From assembly GCA_938027685.1 (NCBI GenBank), contig CALJAM010000006.1, forward strand, positions 62,001 to 126,000: a DNA stretch of 64,000 nt, read 5' to 3'. Origin of the DNA: an uncultured Bryobacteraceae bacterium. GTDB lineage: Bacteria; Acidobacteriota; Terriglobia; Bryobacterales; Bryobacteraceae. Positions 29,530-38,625 of this stretch are shown in pieces; within the stretch, counting starts at the first letter, position 1; each line of letters begins with the position of its first letter. The position numbers and the translations under genes were made by a program. Under the pieces are notes generated by a model that ran no database searches, was not told the DNA's origin, and was given only the letters and a program-made list of their open reading frames with translations.

Positions 29530-30585
29530 CTACTTCGGCTCCAGCAGCACCCAGCCGAAAGGCGCGAGGAGCTGGTTGCTGATCATGCATAGGGACCGCG
29601 ACGAGCCCATGCCTTGGATAGGTTGCCTGCGCTGCGCATTCCAGCCGCTGCGGAATTCGTCCACGGAGAGCGATTCGAAGTGCGAGAAGCGGCCGATGCG
29701 AAGGAGGATGGAACCCTGGGGCCACGAGGACGGGACCCAAGAACGCCCCGCCAGGAGGGGGAAGTTTTCGACCTCCTCGCGATGGCGCTTCCAGAAAAAA
29801 TAGCAGCACGACTCAATCACGAAATCCCACTGGAGCGGGCTCTTGACGGTCGCGCGATCGTCCAAGGCGATGCGAACATCGCACGAGGGCGGTTCCTTTC
29901 CGTCCGCTCGCGACAGCAATCGCTCGACGTGGAGCTGAATCTTTTGCGCCTGCGAAGCTTGGCCGCCGCGGTTCACGATCATAACGCGATCCACGCTCAC
30001 GGCTTCGGGGGGCAGTTCGCCGTCCGAGACGCGCACCATCCGCAGCGGATCCTGCTCGGTGAATCGCCTCTGGTATCCCAGCGCCTTCTCCTCTAGGGTC
30101 ATCCAGGCCGTCCCGCGGTTTTTCTGTAGGGCTTCCTTCACCGCAGGTCCCACCGAAGAGCGCTCATGGTGCGCGAGCACGCTCACCACCGCGGTGCGGA
30201 TTGCGCCCTTGATGGCCGAGCCCGGGACGATCACTTTGCCCGCGTGGAGGTTGCGCACGAAGGTGTGCACCTCCCCGGATTTCCTGTCAGGAGAGGCGTT
30301 CTGCAGTTCACGGCGTGCAGGTTCTCCTATTCGGGCACGGTACGACTGGAACTGCGCGCTCTGGGCGGCTGCGTGGACCAGCTTGCGTGCCTCGTCGAGC
30401 CGGTTCGCGGCGATGAACTGTTCAAACTGCCGGCGCTGGACAGGAGGCCAATCCAGGAGAAGCCTGTGCATGTTGATACGCACCAGCCAGTTACCTTGCA
30501 GGAAATATTCGTCCGGCGCGATCGTCTCGCCGGTGCCGATGTGTACCGGAGTCAGCGGGACGAGACGGAAGACACGTTCCTCCAT
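29530..30585 (-). CDS. csm5: Type III-A RAMP protein Csm5
   Basis: FRLVPLTPVHIGTGETIAPDEYFLQGN; VIVPGSAIKGAIRTAVVSV; position after csm4. Confidence 0.88.
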   Translation of the reverse strand: MEERVFRLVPLTPVHIGTGETIAPDEYFLQGNWLVRINMHRLLLDWPPVQRRQFEQFIAANRLDEARKLVHAAAQSAQFQSYRARIGEPARRELQNASPDRKSGEVHTFVRNLHAGKVIVPGSAIKGAIRTAVVSVLAHHERSSVGPAVKEALQKNRGTAWMTLEEKALGYQRRFTEQDPLRMVRVSDGELPPEAVSVDRVMIVNRGGQASQAQKIQLHVERLLSRADGKEPPSCDVRIALDDRATVKSPLQWDFVIESCCYFFWKRHREEVENFPLLAGRSWVPSSWPQGSILLRIGRFSHFESLSVDEFRSGWNAQRRQPIQGMGSSRSLCMISNQLLAPFGWVLLEPK

Positions 30586-30595
30586 ACACGCCTCC

Positions 30596-31531
30596 TCAAG
30601 ATCCCTCCGCTTCGCGATAGCCCACCGTCAGATGCCACGCGTTGTGACGGATTCGCAGGCCGTCGGGGGGCGAAGGGTGTACGTTATCGAGCAGTTCGCC
30701 GAAGGGGCCGTCGCCGTCCGGGCGGAACGTCGCCCCCGGCTGCAAAAGCAGCAACGGAAATTTGAACGGCTGCTCGCAGCGGGCCAGCCAATTGCCCAAG
30801 CGTCCGAGATGGGTCTCCGCGCGATAGAGCGGATCGAGCATGTTGGGCGTCAGCGAACCGTGCGAGAGACTCATTCGGCGGTTTCCGGTGAAGGCGAACA
30901 GCTCGTGTTCCTCTTCGACCGCAGTCACGCGGAAGCGGCCCCGCCCCCAGGTTGCGTCGCGGCCGTAGCCCGTCATACCCACGTGCTCGAACAGTCGCTT
31001 CAGCCGCTCGGCTGCGAGATCGGCGCCGATGTAAACGTCGAAAAACGCGTTCTCGCCCCGCGGCCAGCGCTCCTGCACGTAGTACAAACCGCCTTCCTCC
31101 AGGGTTTGAGCCGTTCGCCGGTCGATGCGGTTGTGGGGTAAAGATACCTGTTCGAGGCTCGGGGCGTCCGCCGCCCTTTCGTCCAGCGCAGCCGGACTCA
31201 CCGCAGCCCGCACCTTGAGGAAGTCATCGCGGCGGATCCACCGCGCCTGTTTGCGGGCCTTGATTTTTCGCAGGAACTCCCGTCGCTCCCTGGCGTCTGC
31301 GGGTATCGCTTGCCGCGGGCCGGGCGCCAGCAGCGGCCGCGGCAGCCACCCGGCGGGAAACCCGTCGGAGATGAGGAAAGGCTTTTCGCCGAGCCCATCC
31401 AGCCACGCCGCCAGCGAGTGCTCGCCCTCGAGTTCCCGCCAGGCCCAGCACAGATGACCGAAGAGCGTGCCCGAGTGGAGCGGCGTGGCCAGGGGGCTCT
31501 CCAGAGCCAATCGCACGCGATAATGGTGCAT
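30596..31531 (-). CDS. csm4: Type III-A RAMP protein Csm4
   Basis: YRVRLALESPLATPLHSGTLFGHLCWAWRELEGE; HVGMTGYGRDATWGRGRFRV. Confidence 0.88.
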   Translation of the reverse strand: MHHYRVRLALESPLATPLHSGTLFGHLCWAWRELEGEHSLAAWLDGLGEKPFLISDGFPAGWLPRPLLAPGPRQAIPADARERREFLRKIKARKQARWIRRDDFLKVRAAVSPAALDERAADAPSLEQVSLPHNRIDRRTAQTLEEGGLYYVQERWPRGENAFFDVYIGADLAAERLKRLFEHVGMTGYGRDATWGRGRFRVTAVEEEHELFAFTGNRRMSLSHGSLTPNMLDPLYRAETHLGRLGNWLARCEQPFKFPLLLLQPGATFRPDGDGPFGELLDNVHPSPPDGLRIRHNAWHLTVGYREAEGS

Positions 31532-31534
31532 CGC

Positions 31535-32302
31535 TTACCTCTCGAACAGGCGGATCGGCGGTTGTTGCAGGCTGGTCAGCGGCTGGATGGCGTCGAACTG
31601 CTGTTGGATATCGCGCTCGTCAAGCCGCAGACTGCTGAACCGTACCCGGCCGTAACCACGGGAGCCGGAACCGCCCAGCGCGTCATGCTCGAGCAGCTTT
31701 AGAGCCGTGACCAGCCACTCGATGGCCTCCCGATCGCGCGCTCCCCCGTCGCCGTTGACCGAGTACTCGCGGATGATCATCTCGACGCCAAAACGGGCGC
31801 CCGCGGGAACCCGCTCCATGGTGCGGGGGCCGATGTTGCCGGCCGCTTTGCCCTGCAGACGGTCGATGACCACCTCGGTCTTTTCCTCGGTCAGGTTCAG
31901 CCCCATGGCCAGCGTGTCTTTCTTCCACTGCTCGTCGAGGTAAGCGTCGCGCACGATCAGACGCGTGGGTCCGCCGCGCCACTTCTTGCTCGTGCAGCCG
32001 AACAGGCGCAGGATGACGTCGTTGGGGTCGTACTCCCGGTCCGCGTCGCTTCCATAAGGTAGGCCGTCGCTCTGCACCTTGCCGCAGGCCCACTCGAGCA
32101 GGCAGCGCAGCTTACCCTTCAGGCTGGAGCCCGGGATGTACGGCTCGTGCGTGTGCGGGTGCTTAATGACGGGACCGTCCAGGCCGCCGATCTCGACCGT
32201 CTCGCGCCCGGCCCCGATGTGCAGCCCCGTCTTGACTTCCAGCGTCGCCGTCAGCTTGTGCCACTTTTCGAACCGGATGGAAGCGCCGTTGTTCTTACTC
32301 AT
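31535..32302 (-). CDS. csm3: Type III-A RAMP protein Csm3
   Basis: TATLEVKTGLHIGAGRETVEIGGLDGPVIKHPHTHEPYIPGSSLKGKLRCLLEWACGK; candidate catalytic Asp in GLDGPVI. Confidence 0.93.
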   Translation of the reverse strand: MSKNNGASIRFEKWHKLTATLEVKTGLHIGAGRETVEIGGLDGPVIKHPHTHEPYIPGSSLKGKLRCLLEWACGKVQSDGLPYGSDADREYDPNDVILRLFGCTSKKWRGGPTRLIVRDAYLDEQWKKDTLAMGLNLTEEKTEVVIDRLQGKAAGNIGPRTMERVPAGARFGVEMIIREYSVNGDGGARDREAIEWLVTALKLLEHDALGGSGSRGYGRVRFSSLRLDERDIQQQFDAIQPLTSLQQPPIRLFER

Positions 32303-32787
32303 CGCTCCTCCTCCTTACCGTAGTACTCATGAAAAGCGACGACCGCCTGAAAATGGCGGCAAAATGCGTCGAAATCTCTCACGTTCTTGACCGCATGGGT
32401 GTGGTTCACAAAAAACTGCAGCAGTTCGTCCGGAAAGACCCTCCGGCTGCGGCCGTTGGCATAGTGAGCCTTGGCCTTCAGCATTACGAACTCGGCCCGC
32501 AGCCGATCGAAGGCCTCCTGACGCGGATCCGGACCCTGGATCTGCTCGGCCATCAGGTCGAGCCGTCGCTGCAGGTGCACGACCTCGTTGTAGTAGCGTC
32601 GCAATTGCGTCTTGTTGATCTTGCCGGCCAGCTTCTGTGCAAAGGCGCGAGCCTCACCGTCGAGCAACTCAAGTCGGATCTGACCATCCGCCCCGAAGTA
32701 GGCCACGCTCTGGGGCGTGAGGTCGGCGCGCCTCTGCGCCTGAGGGTTCGGGCCGGCAGACTGAGATTGAGGTCTGGGGTTGGGCAT
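32299..32787 (-). CDS. csm2: Type III-A small subunit Csm2
   Basis: Small helical protein (YYNEVVHLQRRLD...AEFVMLKAKAHYANGRSRRVFPDELLQFFVNHTHAVKNVRDFDAFCRHFQAVVAFHEYYG) between cas10 and csm3; ATGA overlap with csm3. Confidence 0.88.
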   Translation of the reverse strand: MPNPRPQSQSAGPNPQAQRRADLTPQSVAYFGADGQIRLELLDGEARAFAQKLAGKINKTQLRRYYNEVVHLQRRLDLMAEQIQGPDPRQEAFDRLRAEFVMLKAKAHYANGRSRRVFPDELLQFFVNHTHAVKNVRDFDAFCRHFQAVVAFHEYYGKEEER

Positions 32788-32792
32788 CGTCT

Positions 32793-35288
32793 TTACCTCC
32801 TTCGTTCTCCGGGATTCCGATTGCGATACAAAACCACGGTGACCGCCAGCTCGGGCGGCGCTGCCGGTTGCTGCTGCCGCAGATCGGCGTCGAGTCCGAG
32901 CAGGCGATTGCTGAGCTTGCGCAACTCTTCGGCCTCCTCTCGCTTGTCATCGGGGAGCCGGCGCAGGTGTCTGGCCAGGTAATAGCCCCAGCGCGCCGGC
33001 CAATCGGCGGCTTTCAACTCCATGGGCACGCCCTCAGCCAGGCGGCGTTGCCCCGCGAAGTACAGCACCCTGTGCAGGAAAAGGGAGTGGATCACATCTT
33101 CGCGGAACAACCGGTTCAGGGACTCCGCGTCCGCCAGGGCCTCGGCAAACACATCCCAGTCGAGGCCGCGGCTTACGATCGCGCACACGCGATCCCTCTC
33201 CTTTTTGGCCTCTTCCAGTCGCTCCTCGGCGCGGTTGACCGCGGGCCCGACCGGATGTTGCGACTTCAGCAGCTCGATGCCGGCCGAAAGCGTAACGTTG
33301 GGATTGTCGCCCGTCCACTGTCTGAACTTCGCGCGCAGGGCACTGGCCATCTGCAGGGTCTGGCGCCACGGGCCGATCAGAAGCATGTCATCGCCGCCCG
33401 CGTAAACCGTGTACATCGACGGGAAATCCCGCTCGAGCAGGTGCGGCAGATAGCCGGCGAAGAAGAAATCCATCATTCGCGACAGCGCGGCGAAGCGGCT
33501 GAGCGTCTGATCCCGAAGCCCGAAGGAAAAGATAGCGCCCAGACGATCGACGTCCGCCTTGAAGACCGCCAGCAGCGGCTCACCGAGGGGCTCCCCGTCG
33601 ACCGGCTCCAAGCCGTCCAGGGCGATGTGTTCGAACGTCTTGAGCTCACCGACCTCTACCTCGCGGGCTTCTTCGCTGAGCAGGCGATAGGCAGGCTTGC
33701 CGGCATCGGAAGCCTTGAGCCTGGGGACATAGCCGGCCAAAAAGCGGACCGGAAGCCGCTCGTCGGCTTCCGCGGCACGATATAAGCGGAAGGCCGAAAG
33801 CCAATCGGCGTGGGCGCGTTCAGCCTCGAAGCGCCAGTCGAGGTCGAGTTCCGCGAAAAAGCGGATCCTGCCCTGCCCCCGGCGGCGCCAGCAAAGCGCC
33901 GCCAGGCGCGGCAGCGCGCCGCCCAACTCGTGCTCCTGAGCACAGACCTCACAGCGACCTTCGTCTCCGGTATCCCGCGCCGGGCGCACGCCGCATGACT
34001 TGCATTCGCCGTGAGGATAGTCGAGCGGAAGCACGCAGGAAGATACGAACTCGAAGGCGCGCAGTTTGGCGGTTTCCACGGATGCGCGCAGCGAATCCAA
34101 CAAGGCCGGAAAGTTCTCGCGCAGCAGATCCTCCCCGCTGAAGGGCTCGCTGAGAGCCAACAGGAGTGCCAGGTCGCCGAGATAGCGTTCGTGCATCCAG
34201 GGATCGATCTGCCTGCGCAGTTGCGAGACGTGGTCGTGAACCTCGGGCAGGTCGGGGACCAGCAGCAGAAAGCGGCCGCCGGCGGTCTGGAGCAAACTGA
34301 AAGGCGGCAGTTCGAGCGCGCGGCGGCAGGCCAGGGCGCCCGCCTCCGCGGTGAGGGCAATCAGCAGCGAGCGGGCGCGCAGGATCTTGTTGAGGCCTTT
34401 GATCTGCTCGGCCGCCAGGCGGAACAGGGTCCGCTGGATGCCCGAAAGATCGCCGGCCAGGAAGCGGAATTTCTTCAGCCTGCGGTCACGGATTTTCCCG
34501 GCCGCCGTAAGCCCGTCGGCGTCCTTTTCGTGCCATCGGTAGAGGGCCGCGGCGACCGCGGCGGCCACCCGGTGATGATCGTGCAGCGAGATATCGGGCT
34601 GGTCCACGACGGAGGACGGAATCGCGAAGGTGTAGCGCTCCGAGAGCGACAGGGCGGCCTCCGCGAACAGATCGAAGGTCGGCAACGAGCAGGCGCGAAG
34701 GAAAGCGTCGAAGAAGTTCTGCCACAGCGTGCGGTAGCGCTCGGGGTAATCACCGGTGTCGACTTTCGGCTGCGGTAACAGCTCGTCCGCCGGCTTCAAT
34801 TCGCCCAGCGGAATCTGGGAGCCTGGGGACGCACCCAGACCGATACCGAGGTCCACGCCGTCGAACGGGTTCTTCAAAGGCGTCTGGAGATAGCCCGGCC
34901 GCACCCGGCCGTAGATCTCGGATTCCTGCATCTCATCCCGCGCCTTGCGATCCATGCCCGCGGCGAGGCGATCGGCTTCCGCCGCCAGCTCGCTCAAGGG
35001 GATGTTGGGCGAAGGTGCATGATGATAGACGGCGATCTCACGGACTTTTTCCAGGCGCACGCCGGGCAGGCGGGTGTGCCCGAGTTTCTCGAAGAAGGCG
35101 TCGGTCCAGAGAGCATGCCAGTGTGTCTGGCGGCCCTCGCGCGAAGGTAGGACGTCGGCGGCACGGCGTCGCACCTCGGGGTCCATCTCCTCCAGCGAAT
35201 CATGCGCCCTTTGCATGAATTTGCCTATATCGTGCAGGAACACGCCCAGAACGGTTTCCTCGATGGTGGGCAACTCGCGTGCGCTCAC
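32793..35288 (-). CDS. cas10: Type III-A Cas10/Csm1 with HD nuclease and GGDD cyclase motifs
   Basis: VLGVFLHDIGKFMQRAH (HD), CKSCGVRPARDTGDEGRCEVC (Zn-binding), MYTVYAGGDDMLLIGPW (GGDD). Confidence 0.96.
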   Translation of the reverse strand: MSARELPTIEETVLGVFLHDIGKFMQRAHDSLEEMDPEVRRRAADVLPSREGRQTHWHALWTDAFFEKLGHTRLPGVRLEKVREIAVYHHAPSPNIPLSELAAEADRLAAGMDRKARDEMQESEIYGRVRPGYLQTPLKNPFDGVDLGIGLGASPGSQIPLGELKPADELLPQPKVDTGDYPERYRTLWQNFFDAFLRACSLPTFDLFAEAALSLSERYTFAIPSSVVDQPDISLHDHHRVAAAVAAALYRWHEKDADGLTAAGKIRDRRLKKFRFLAGDLSGIQRTLFRLAAEQIKGLNKILRARSLLIALTAEAGALACRRALELPPFSLLQTAGGRFLLLVPDLPEVHDHVSQLRRQIDPWMHERYLGDLALLLALSEPFSGEDLLRENFPALLDSLRASVETAKLRAFEFVSSCVLPLDYPHGECKSCGVRPARDTGDEGRCEVCAQEHELGGALPRLAALCWRRRGQGRIRFFAELDLDWRFEAERAHADWLSAFRLYRAAEADERLPVRFLAGYVPRLKASDAGKPAYRLLSEEAREVEVGELKTFEHIALDGLEPVDGEPLGEPLLAVFKADVDRLGAIFSFGLRDQTLSRFAALSRMMDFFFAGYLPHLLERDFPSMYTVYAGGDDMLLIGPWRQTLQMASALRAKFRQWTGDNPNVTLSAGIELLKSQHPVGPAVNRAEERLEEAKKERDRVCAIVSRGLDWDVFAEALADAESLNRLFREDVIHSLFLHRVLYFAGQRRLAEGVPMELKAADWPARWGYYLARHLRRLPDDKREEAEELRKLSNRLLGLDADLRQQQPAAPPELAVTVVLYRNRNPGERRR

Positions 35289-36439
35289 TTTTGCGTCTCC
35301 TCGTCCTTAGATAAATAGTGAATTTGGTGAGGCTCGAGTTTCAGCTCGTAGCGCGTTTCGGGGCGGCGACCGCCGGCGTGAATCATGTAATCCTCGGCGC
35401 GACGCCCGAGGTGCCGGCGCAAAATCCTATGGAGTTTCGAGCGACGCTGCAGGAAGTAATTCTTGTCCATGCCGCCGCGCAAGGCCTTGGTCGTGCGGTC
35501 ACTGGGACCGAGGTTGTCGAAAGCTTGCCTGTACTCGGCCAAGAATTCGCTTGCGTAGTCCGGGTCTAAGTGGCCTTCTGTGGGACATTCCAGACCCGGC
35601 CGGCCTTGCAGTTTCCGGCGCGCGAACCAGCTCAAAAAAGCCAGCTCCGCCGGCGGCAATCGCACTTCGGTGCCTCCCGCCTCGATGCGGCGATCTCTTA
35701 GGTTAATGGTAAGCTTGGGCGGACCGAGCACGTTTTGCGCGGCACCGACCACATCACGGAAGCTGACACGGCCCGCCAGCAACTCCTCCGGCAAGCCGTG
35801 CCGGAGGCGCAAAAAGGGAATCTCGGCCAGGCTGACCGTGGCCTGCGCGGTATCCAGCGGGCGTTCGTCGGGCGGTCGCGTGTAAATGACGCGGCTGCGA
35901 GTAGTGGGATAGAAAAATTCCGGATGCGATTCGTAGGGCGGCGAGACCAACACATGCGAGAGCCGGTCCTGCGGTCGCCCGAACAACGACAGCGCATAGC
36001 CGAGGTAGAAGCCCATCGTTTTGCGGCCGCCGGCGATGGAGACGTGCAGGGCCGCGTCTTCGTCGCGCGTCAGCTCGCGCACCAGCTCCGTGATCCGGTC
36101 CGCCGTGCGCTCGTTGTCATCCACCGTACGGATGTCCGGCAACGGCCGACCCGAGCCGTCCTCCAGCACGTAAATGGTGGACTCGTCGAAACGGATCGGG
36201 GGTAAATCGTACTCCCTGCACAAGCGCCTGAACCAACCGGGCTCCTCGCTCAAAAGGCTGAGCCGCACGCGCTGGGCGCCTTCGGCGGTCGTCAGGACGT
36301 GAATCTCGGTAGGTACGAAGGGCGGCCGGCGCTCCACTGCCAACGCAAAGACCGTCTCGGTTACGACTTGCGGCGTCAGTCCGCAGGCCGTCAACAGAAT
36401 CCGTCGTGGATATTCGTGAGGATGATCCGCGTTGCGCAT
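35285..36439 (-). CDS. NE0113/TIGR02584-type CRISPR-associated CARF protein (ring-nuclease/Csm6-like) with winged-helix-like C-terminal region
   Basis: RRILLTACGLTPQVVTETVFAL; LHVSIAGGRKTMGFYLGYALSLFG; C-terminal LTINLRDRRIEAGGTEVRLPPAELAFLSWFARR. Confidence 0.8.
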   Translation of the reverse strand: MRNADHPHEYPRRILLTACGLTPQVVTETVFALAVERRPPFVPTEIHVLTTAEGAQRVRLSLLSEEPGWFRRLCREYDLPPIRFDESTIYVLEDGSGRPLPDIRTVDDNERTADRITELVRELTRDEDAALHVSIAGGRKTMGFYLGYALSLFGRPQDRLSHVLVSPPYESHPEFFYPTTRSRVIYTRPPDERPLDTAQATVSLAEIPFLRLRHGLPEELLAGRVSFRDVVGAAQNVLGPPKLTINLRDRRIEAGGTEVRLPPAELAFLSWFARRKLQGRPGLECPTEGHLDPDYASEFLAEYRQAFDNLGPSDRTTKALRGGMDKNYFLQRRSKLHRILRRHLGRRAEDYMIHAGGRRPETRYELKLEPHQIHYLSKDEETQK

Positions 36440-36461
36440 CGACTCCGTCCTTACGGCAATG

Positions 36462-37466
36462 TTATCCGCCAACCGTGGTCCCAGCTTGCGATGGCAAGCT
36501 TTCCGCACTTCGGGCGGGCAGCAATGCGTAGCGGCCCAGGCCCATCGTTGCTCCTTTGCCTGCGTGCAGAAACTGGCCCAGCCAGAGATAGGGCCAGAGC
36601 TGCCTCAACTGGGCCCCGGGCAGTTCGAAGGAGCCCAGCAAGCCGCCCATGAGCATCCTTTGTCGCTGTCGGGAGGAGTAACGCGCCCACTCCTCCCAGC
36701 GCAGATCCGCGCGCTCGATCTGCACGCGGCGGGACTGCTCGACCAGACCGGCGAAATCGGTCTCCAGCGGACGGCTGCCATGGAAGTACATGAGCAGCGA
36801 GCAGCGGCGGAGCAGGTTGGAAAACAGATCGGCGAAGCGGAAATCTTGCGGGCCGATGTAACGCTCGTCGATGCGAAGCCTCAGGGGCGTGATCAGCACG
36901 AGGCGGACGCGTTGAGGCGGCGCCGGGCAGACCGGCATTTGCGCAACCTCGGGCTGAAGCTTGCCGGCGGCGTCCATGATGCTACGCCAAGGCCCCCTGC
37001 CCGGCACGAGCTGCTGTTCGACCCCTTGGAGCTCGAACGGCCTCCGGAGGGGATGGATGCCATAGCGGGCCCCGCGAGCGAAGGCCTGCACGACGTACGC
37101 CAACATCTGGTTCGCGCGTCCGAACAGGGTTACGTTCAGCACGTAATCATCGCCGGAGGACGAGGCGGCCGGCAGCAGCACGAAGGGGTGCGGCGCGGCC
37201 GTGTATTTGCGCATCTTTTCGGCGCCCGGCGGAGGGGGTGTTTCGAATAAATACGAATAAATGCAGGTGTGATAGAGCAGACAGGCCGGGCACTCGACGT
37301 CGCGCACCGTGCACACCAGACGTTTCAGCGCCCAGCCGAAAATGCCGCGCCAGGCCGATCCGGTCCAGCGTTCCTGAGGAACGGCCGAAGCGGGCGAAAA
37401 ATGGAGCCGGTAGCAGCCGATTTCCAGCTCCGGTGATTCCGCTGCGTTGCCGAAATTCATCGTCAT
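36462..37466 (-). CDS. cas6: CRISPR pre-crRNA endoribonuclease Cas6
   Basis: ERWTGSAWRGIFGWALKRLVCTVRDVECPACLLYHTCIYSYLFET; C-terminal Gly-rich GKGATMGLGRYAL; operon position. Confidence 0.88.
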   Translation of the reverse strand: MTMNFGNAAESPELEIGCYRLHFSPASAVPQERWTGSAWRGIFGWALKRLVCTVRDVECPACLLYHTCIYSYLFETPPPPGAEKMRKYTAAPHPFVLLPAASSSGDDYVLNVTLFGRANQMLAYVVQAFARGARYGIHPLRRPFELQGVEQQLVPGRGPWRSIMDAAGKLQPEVAQMPVCPAPPQRVRLVLITPLRLRIDERYIGPQDFRFADLFSNLLRRCSLLMYFHGSRPLETDFAGLVEQSRRVQIERADLRWEEWARYSSRQRQRMLMGGLLGSFELPGAQLRQLWPYLWLGQFLHAGKGATMGLGRYALLPARSAESLPSQAGTTVGG

Positions 37467-37852
37467 TCCTCTCCGGCTTCCTCGGATTCGCCATTTTTAT
37501 CACACGACGGGCTCGGCTCCCGCAACTCTTCGTCTCCTTCCCCGTCACCCAAAAGTCCTCCCAGCAGTGGATCAGCCAGGTGCACGCCGTCCGGCAGGTA
37601 CAGGCGGCCCAGCGTCACAGCCTCGCACCTCTCGGGCAGGGGGTAAGCGCGGACGTCGTCCGAACGCGGGTCGATGCGCTGGTTGATCTCCGCCAGCAGG
37701 CTCACCAGGCGCCGCTCGCTCAGACGGACCAAGAACACCGAGTACTGCACCGGCATGGCATGCTTTTTCAGGAAAGCGTGGACGCGCTGCAGCCGGCGCG
37801 GATCAGTAATATCGTAGCTGATAAGATACAGCCTCACCTCCGACGTGCTCAT
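37463..37852 (-). CDS. cas2: Cas2 family protein (copy A) with extended acidic C-terminus
   Basis: VRLYLISYDITDPRRLQRVHAFLKKHAMPVQYSVFLVRLSERRLVSLLAEINQRIDPRSDDVRAYPLP. Confidence 0.9.
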   Translation of the reverse strand: MSTSEVRLYLISYDITDPRRLQRVHAFLKKHAMPVQYSVFLVRLSERRLVSLLAEINQRIDPRSDDVRAYPLPERCEAVTLGRLYLPDGVHLADPLLGGLLGDGEGDEELREPSPSCDKNGESEEAGEE

Positions 37853-38625
37853 CGTATTCCTCCCAGCCAGTACATGAAACGGTTCAGCAGCTGCGAGAGC
37901 CGACGATCGGTCTGTTCGCCGTGCCGCTCGAAGATCTCGACCAGCTGCTTGCGGAAATCGGGGCGTCCGGGCACGGGGCGGTCGGGCTCGGGCATCCCGG
38001 CCCAGTCACGCAACCAAACGTAGTGACCCCATGCCGCGATCCGCGTGCAGTCTGCAGGCAGATTCCAGCCGGGGCGACGGTCGATCAAAAGAGGCGCTTC
38101 AGCGCCCGCGTCCGCGAGCTTCGAGGCGACGCGCGCCGCCAGCAGTCCGTTCCAGTAGCGCAGCACGGCGCGAGCAGCTTCGCTCAGCCCGGGGGCAGCG
38201 GCTTCGAGCAACAGGGGCGCCACGCGGTCGGGGCGCAGATCGGTCACGCGCAGCTTCAGGCGCTTCAAAACGCCCAGGATCTCGCGCCGCTCCGCGGCCC
38301 GCCGCCAGTTCTCGTAGAGGGTGCGCCAGTCCGCGCGCTCGAGGAGCTCCTCTAGTCGGTCGTTCAACGGCTGCCGTCGCGGCTGCGCGGCGAGGCAGTA
38401 CGCGCGGGGGTCGCCCTCGGCGGTGAGAAACGTGACCGGGATGCCCTGGTCCAGGCAGCTCAGCAGAGCCTCCGCGTCCCACTCCACCGGGCCGCTGACG
38501 ATCACACGCGCCAGCAGGCGGAACGGGTACATGCCGTCGGCCCGGCCCTCGCTCACCACGCGCAGCGAAGGACCGTCGCGCAGCACCAGGGCGCGTCGTG
38601 CTCCATCAAGGTATAGACTCCTCAT
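37849..38625 (-). CDS. Divergent, apparently inactive Cas1-like protein
   Basis: Cas1-like N-terminus (MRSLYLDGARRALVLRDGPSLRVVSEGRADGMYPFRLLARVIVSGPVEWDAEALLSCLDQGIPVTFLTAEGD) but 258 aa and no HxxxxxxxSLxxDLxE block; sandwiched between cas1 and cas2A. Confidence 0.75.
   Translation of the reverse strand: MRSLYLDGARRALVLRDGPSLRVVSEGRADGMYPFRLLARVIVSGPVEWDAEALLSCLDQGIPVTFLTAEGDPRAYCLAAQPRRQPLNDRLEELLERADWRTLYENWRRAAERREILGVLKRLKLRVTDLRPDRVAPLLLEAAAPGLSEAARAVLRYWNGLLAARVASKLADAGAEAPLLIDRRPGWNLPADCTRIAAWGHYVWLRDWAGMPEPDRPVPGRPDFRKQLVEIFERHGEQTDRRLSQLLNRFMYWLGGIR

Noticed and set aside
29614-31702. Plus-strand ORFs opposite csm4/csm5
   Set aside because: Antisense shadow ORFs; the minus-strand RAMP proteins carry family motifs and fit the operon
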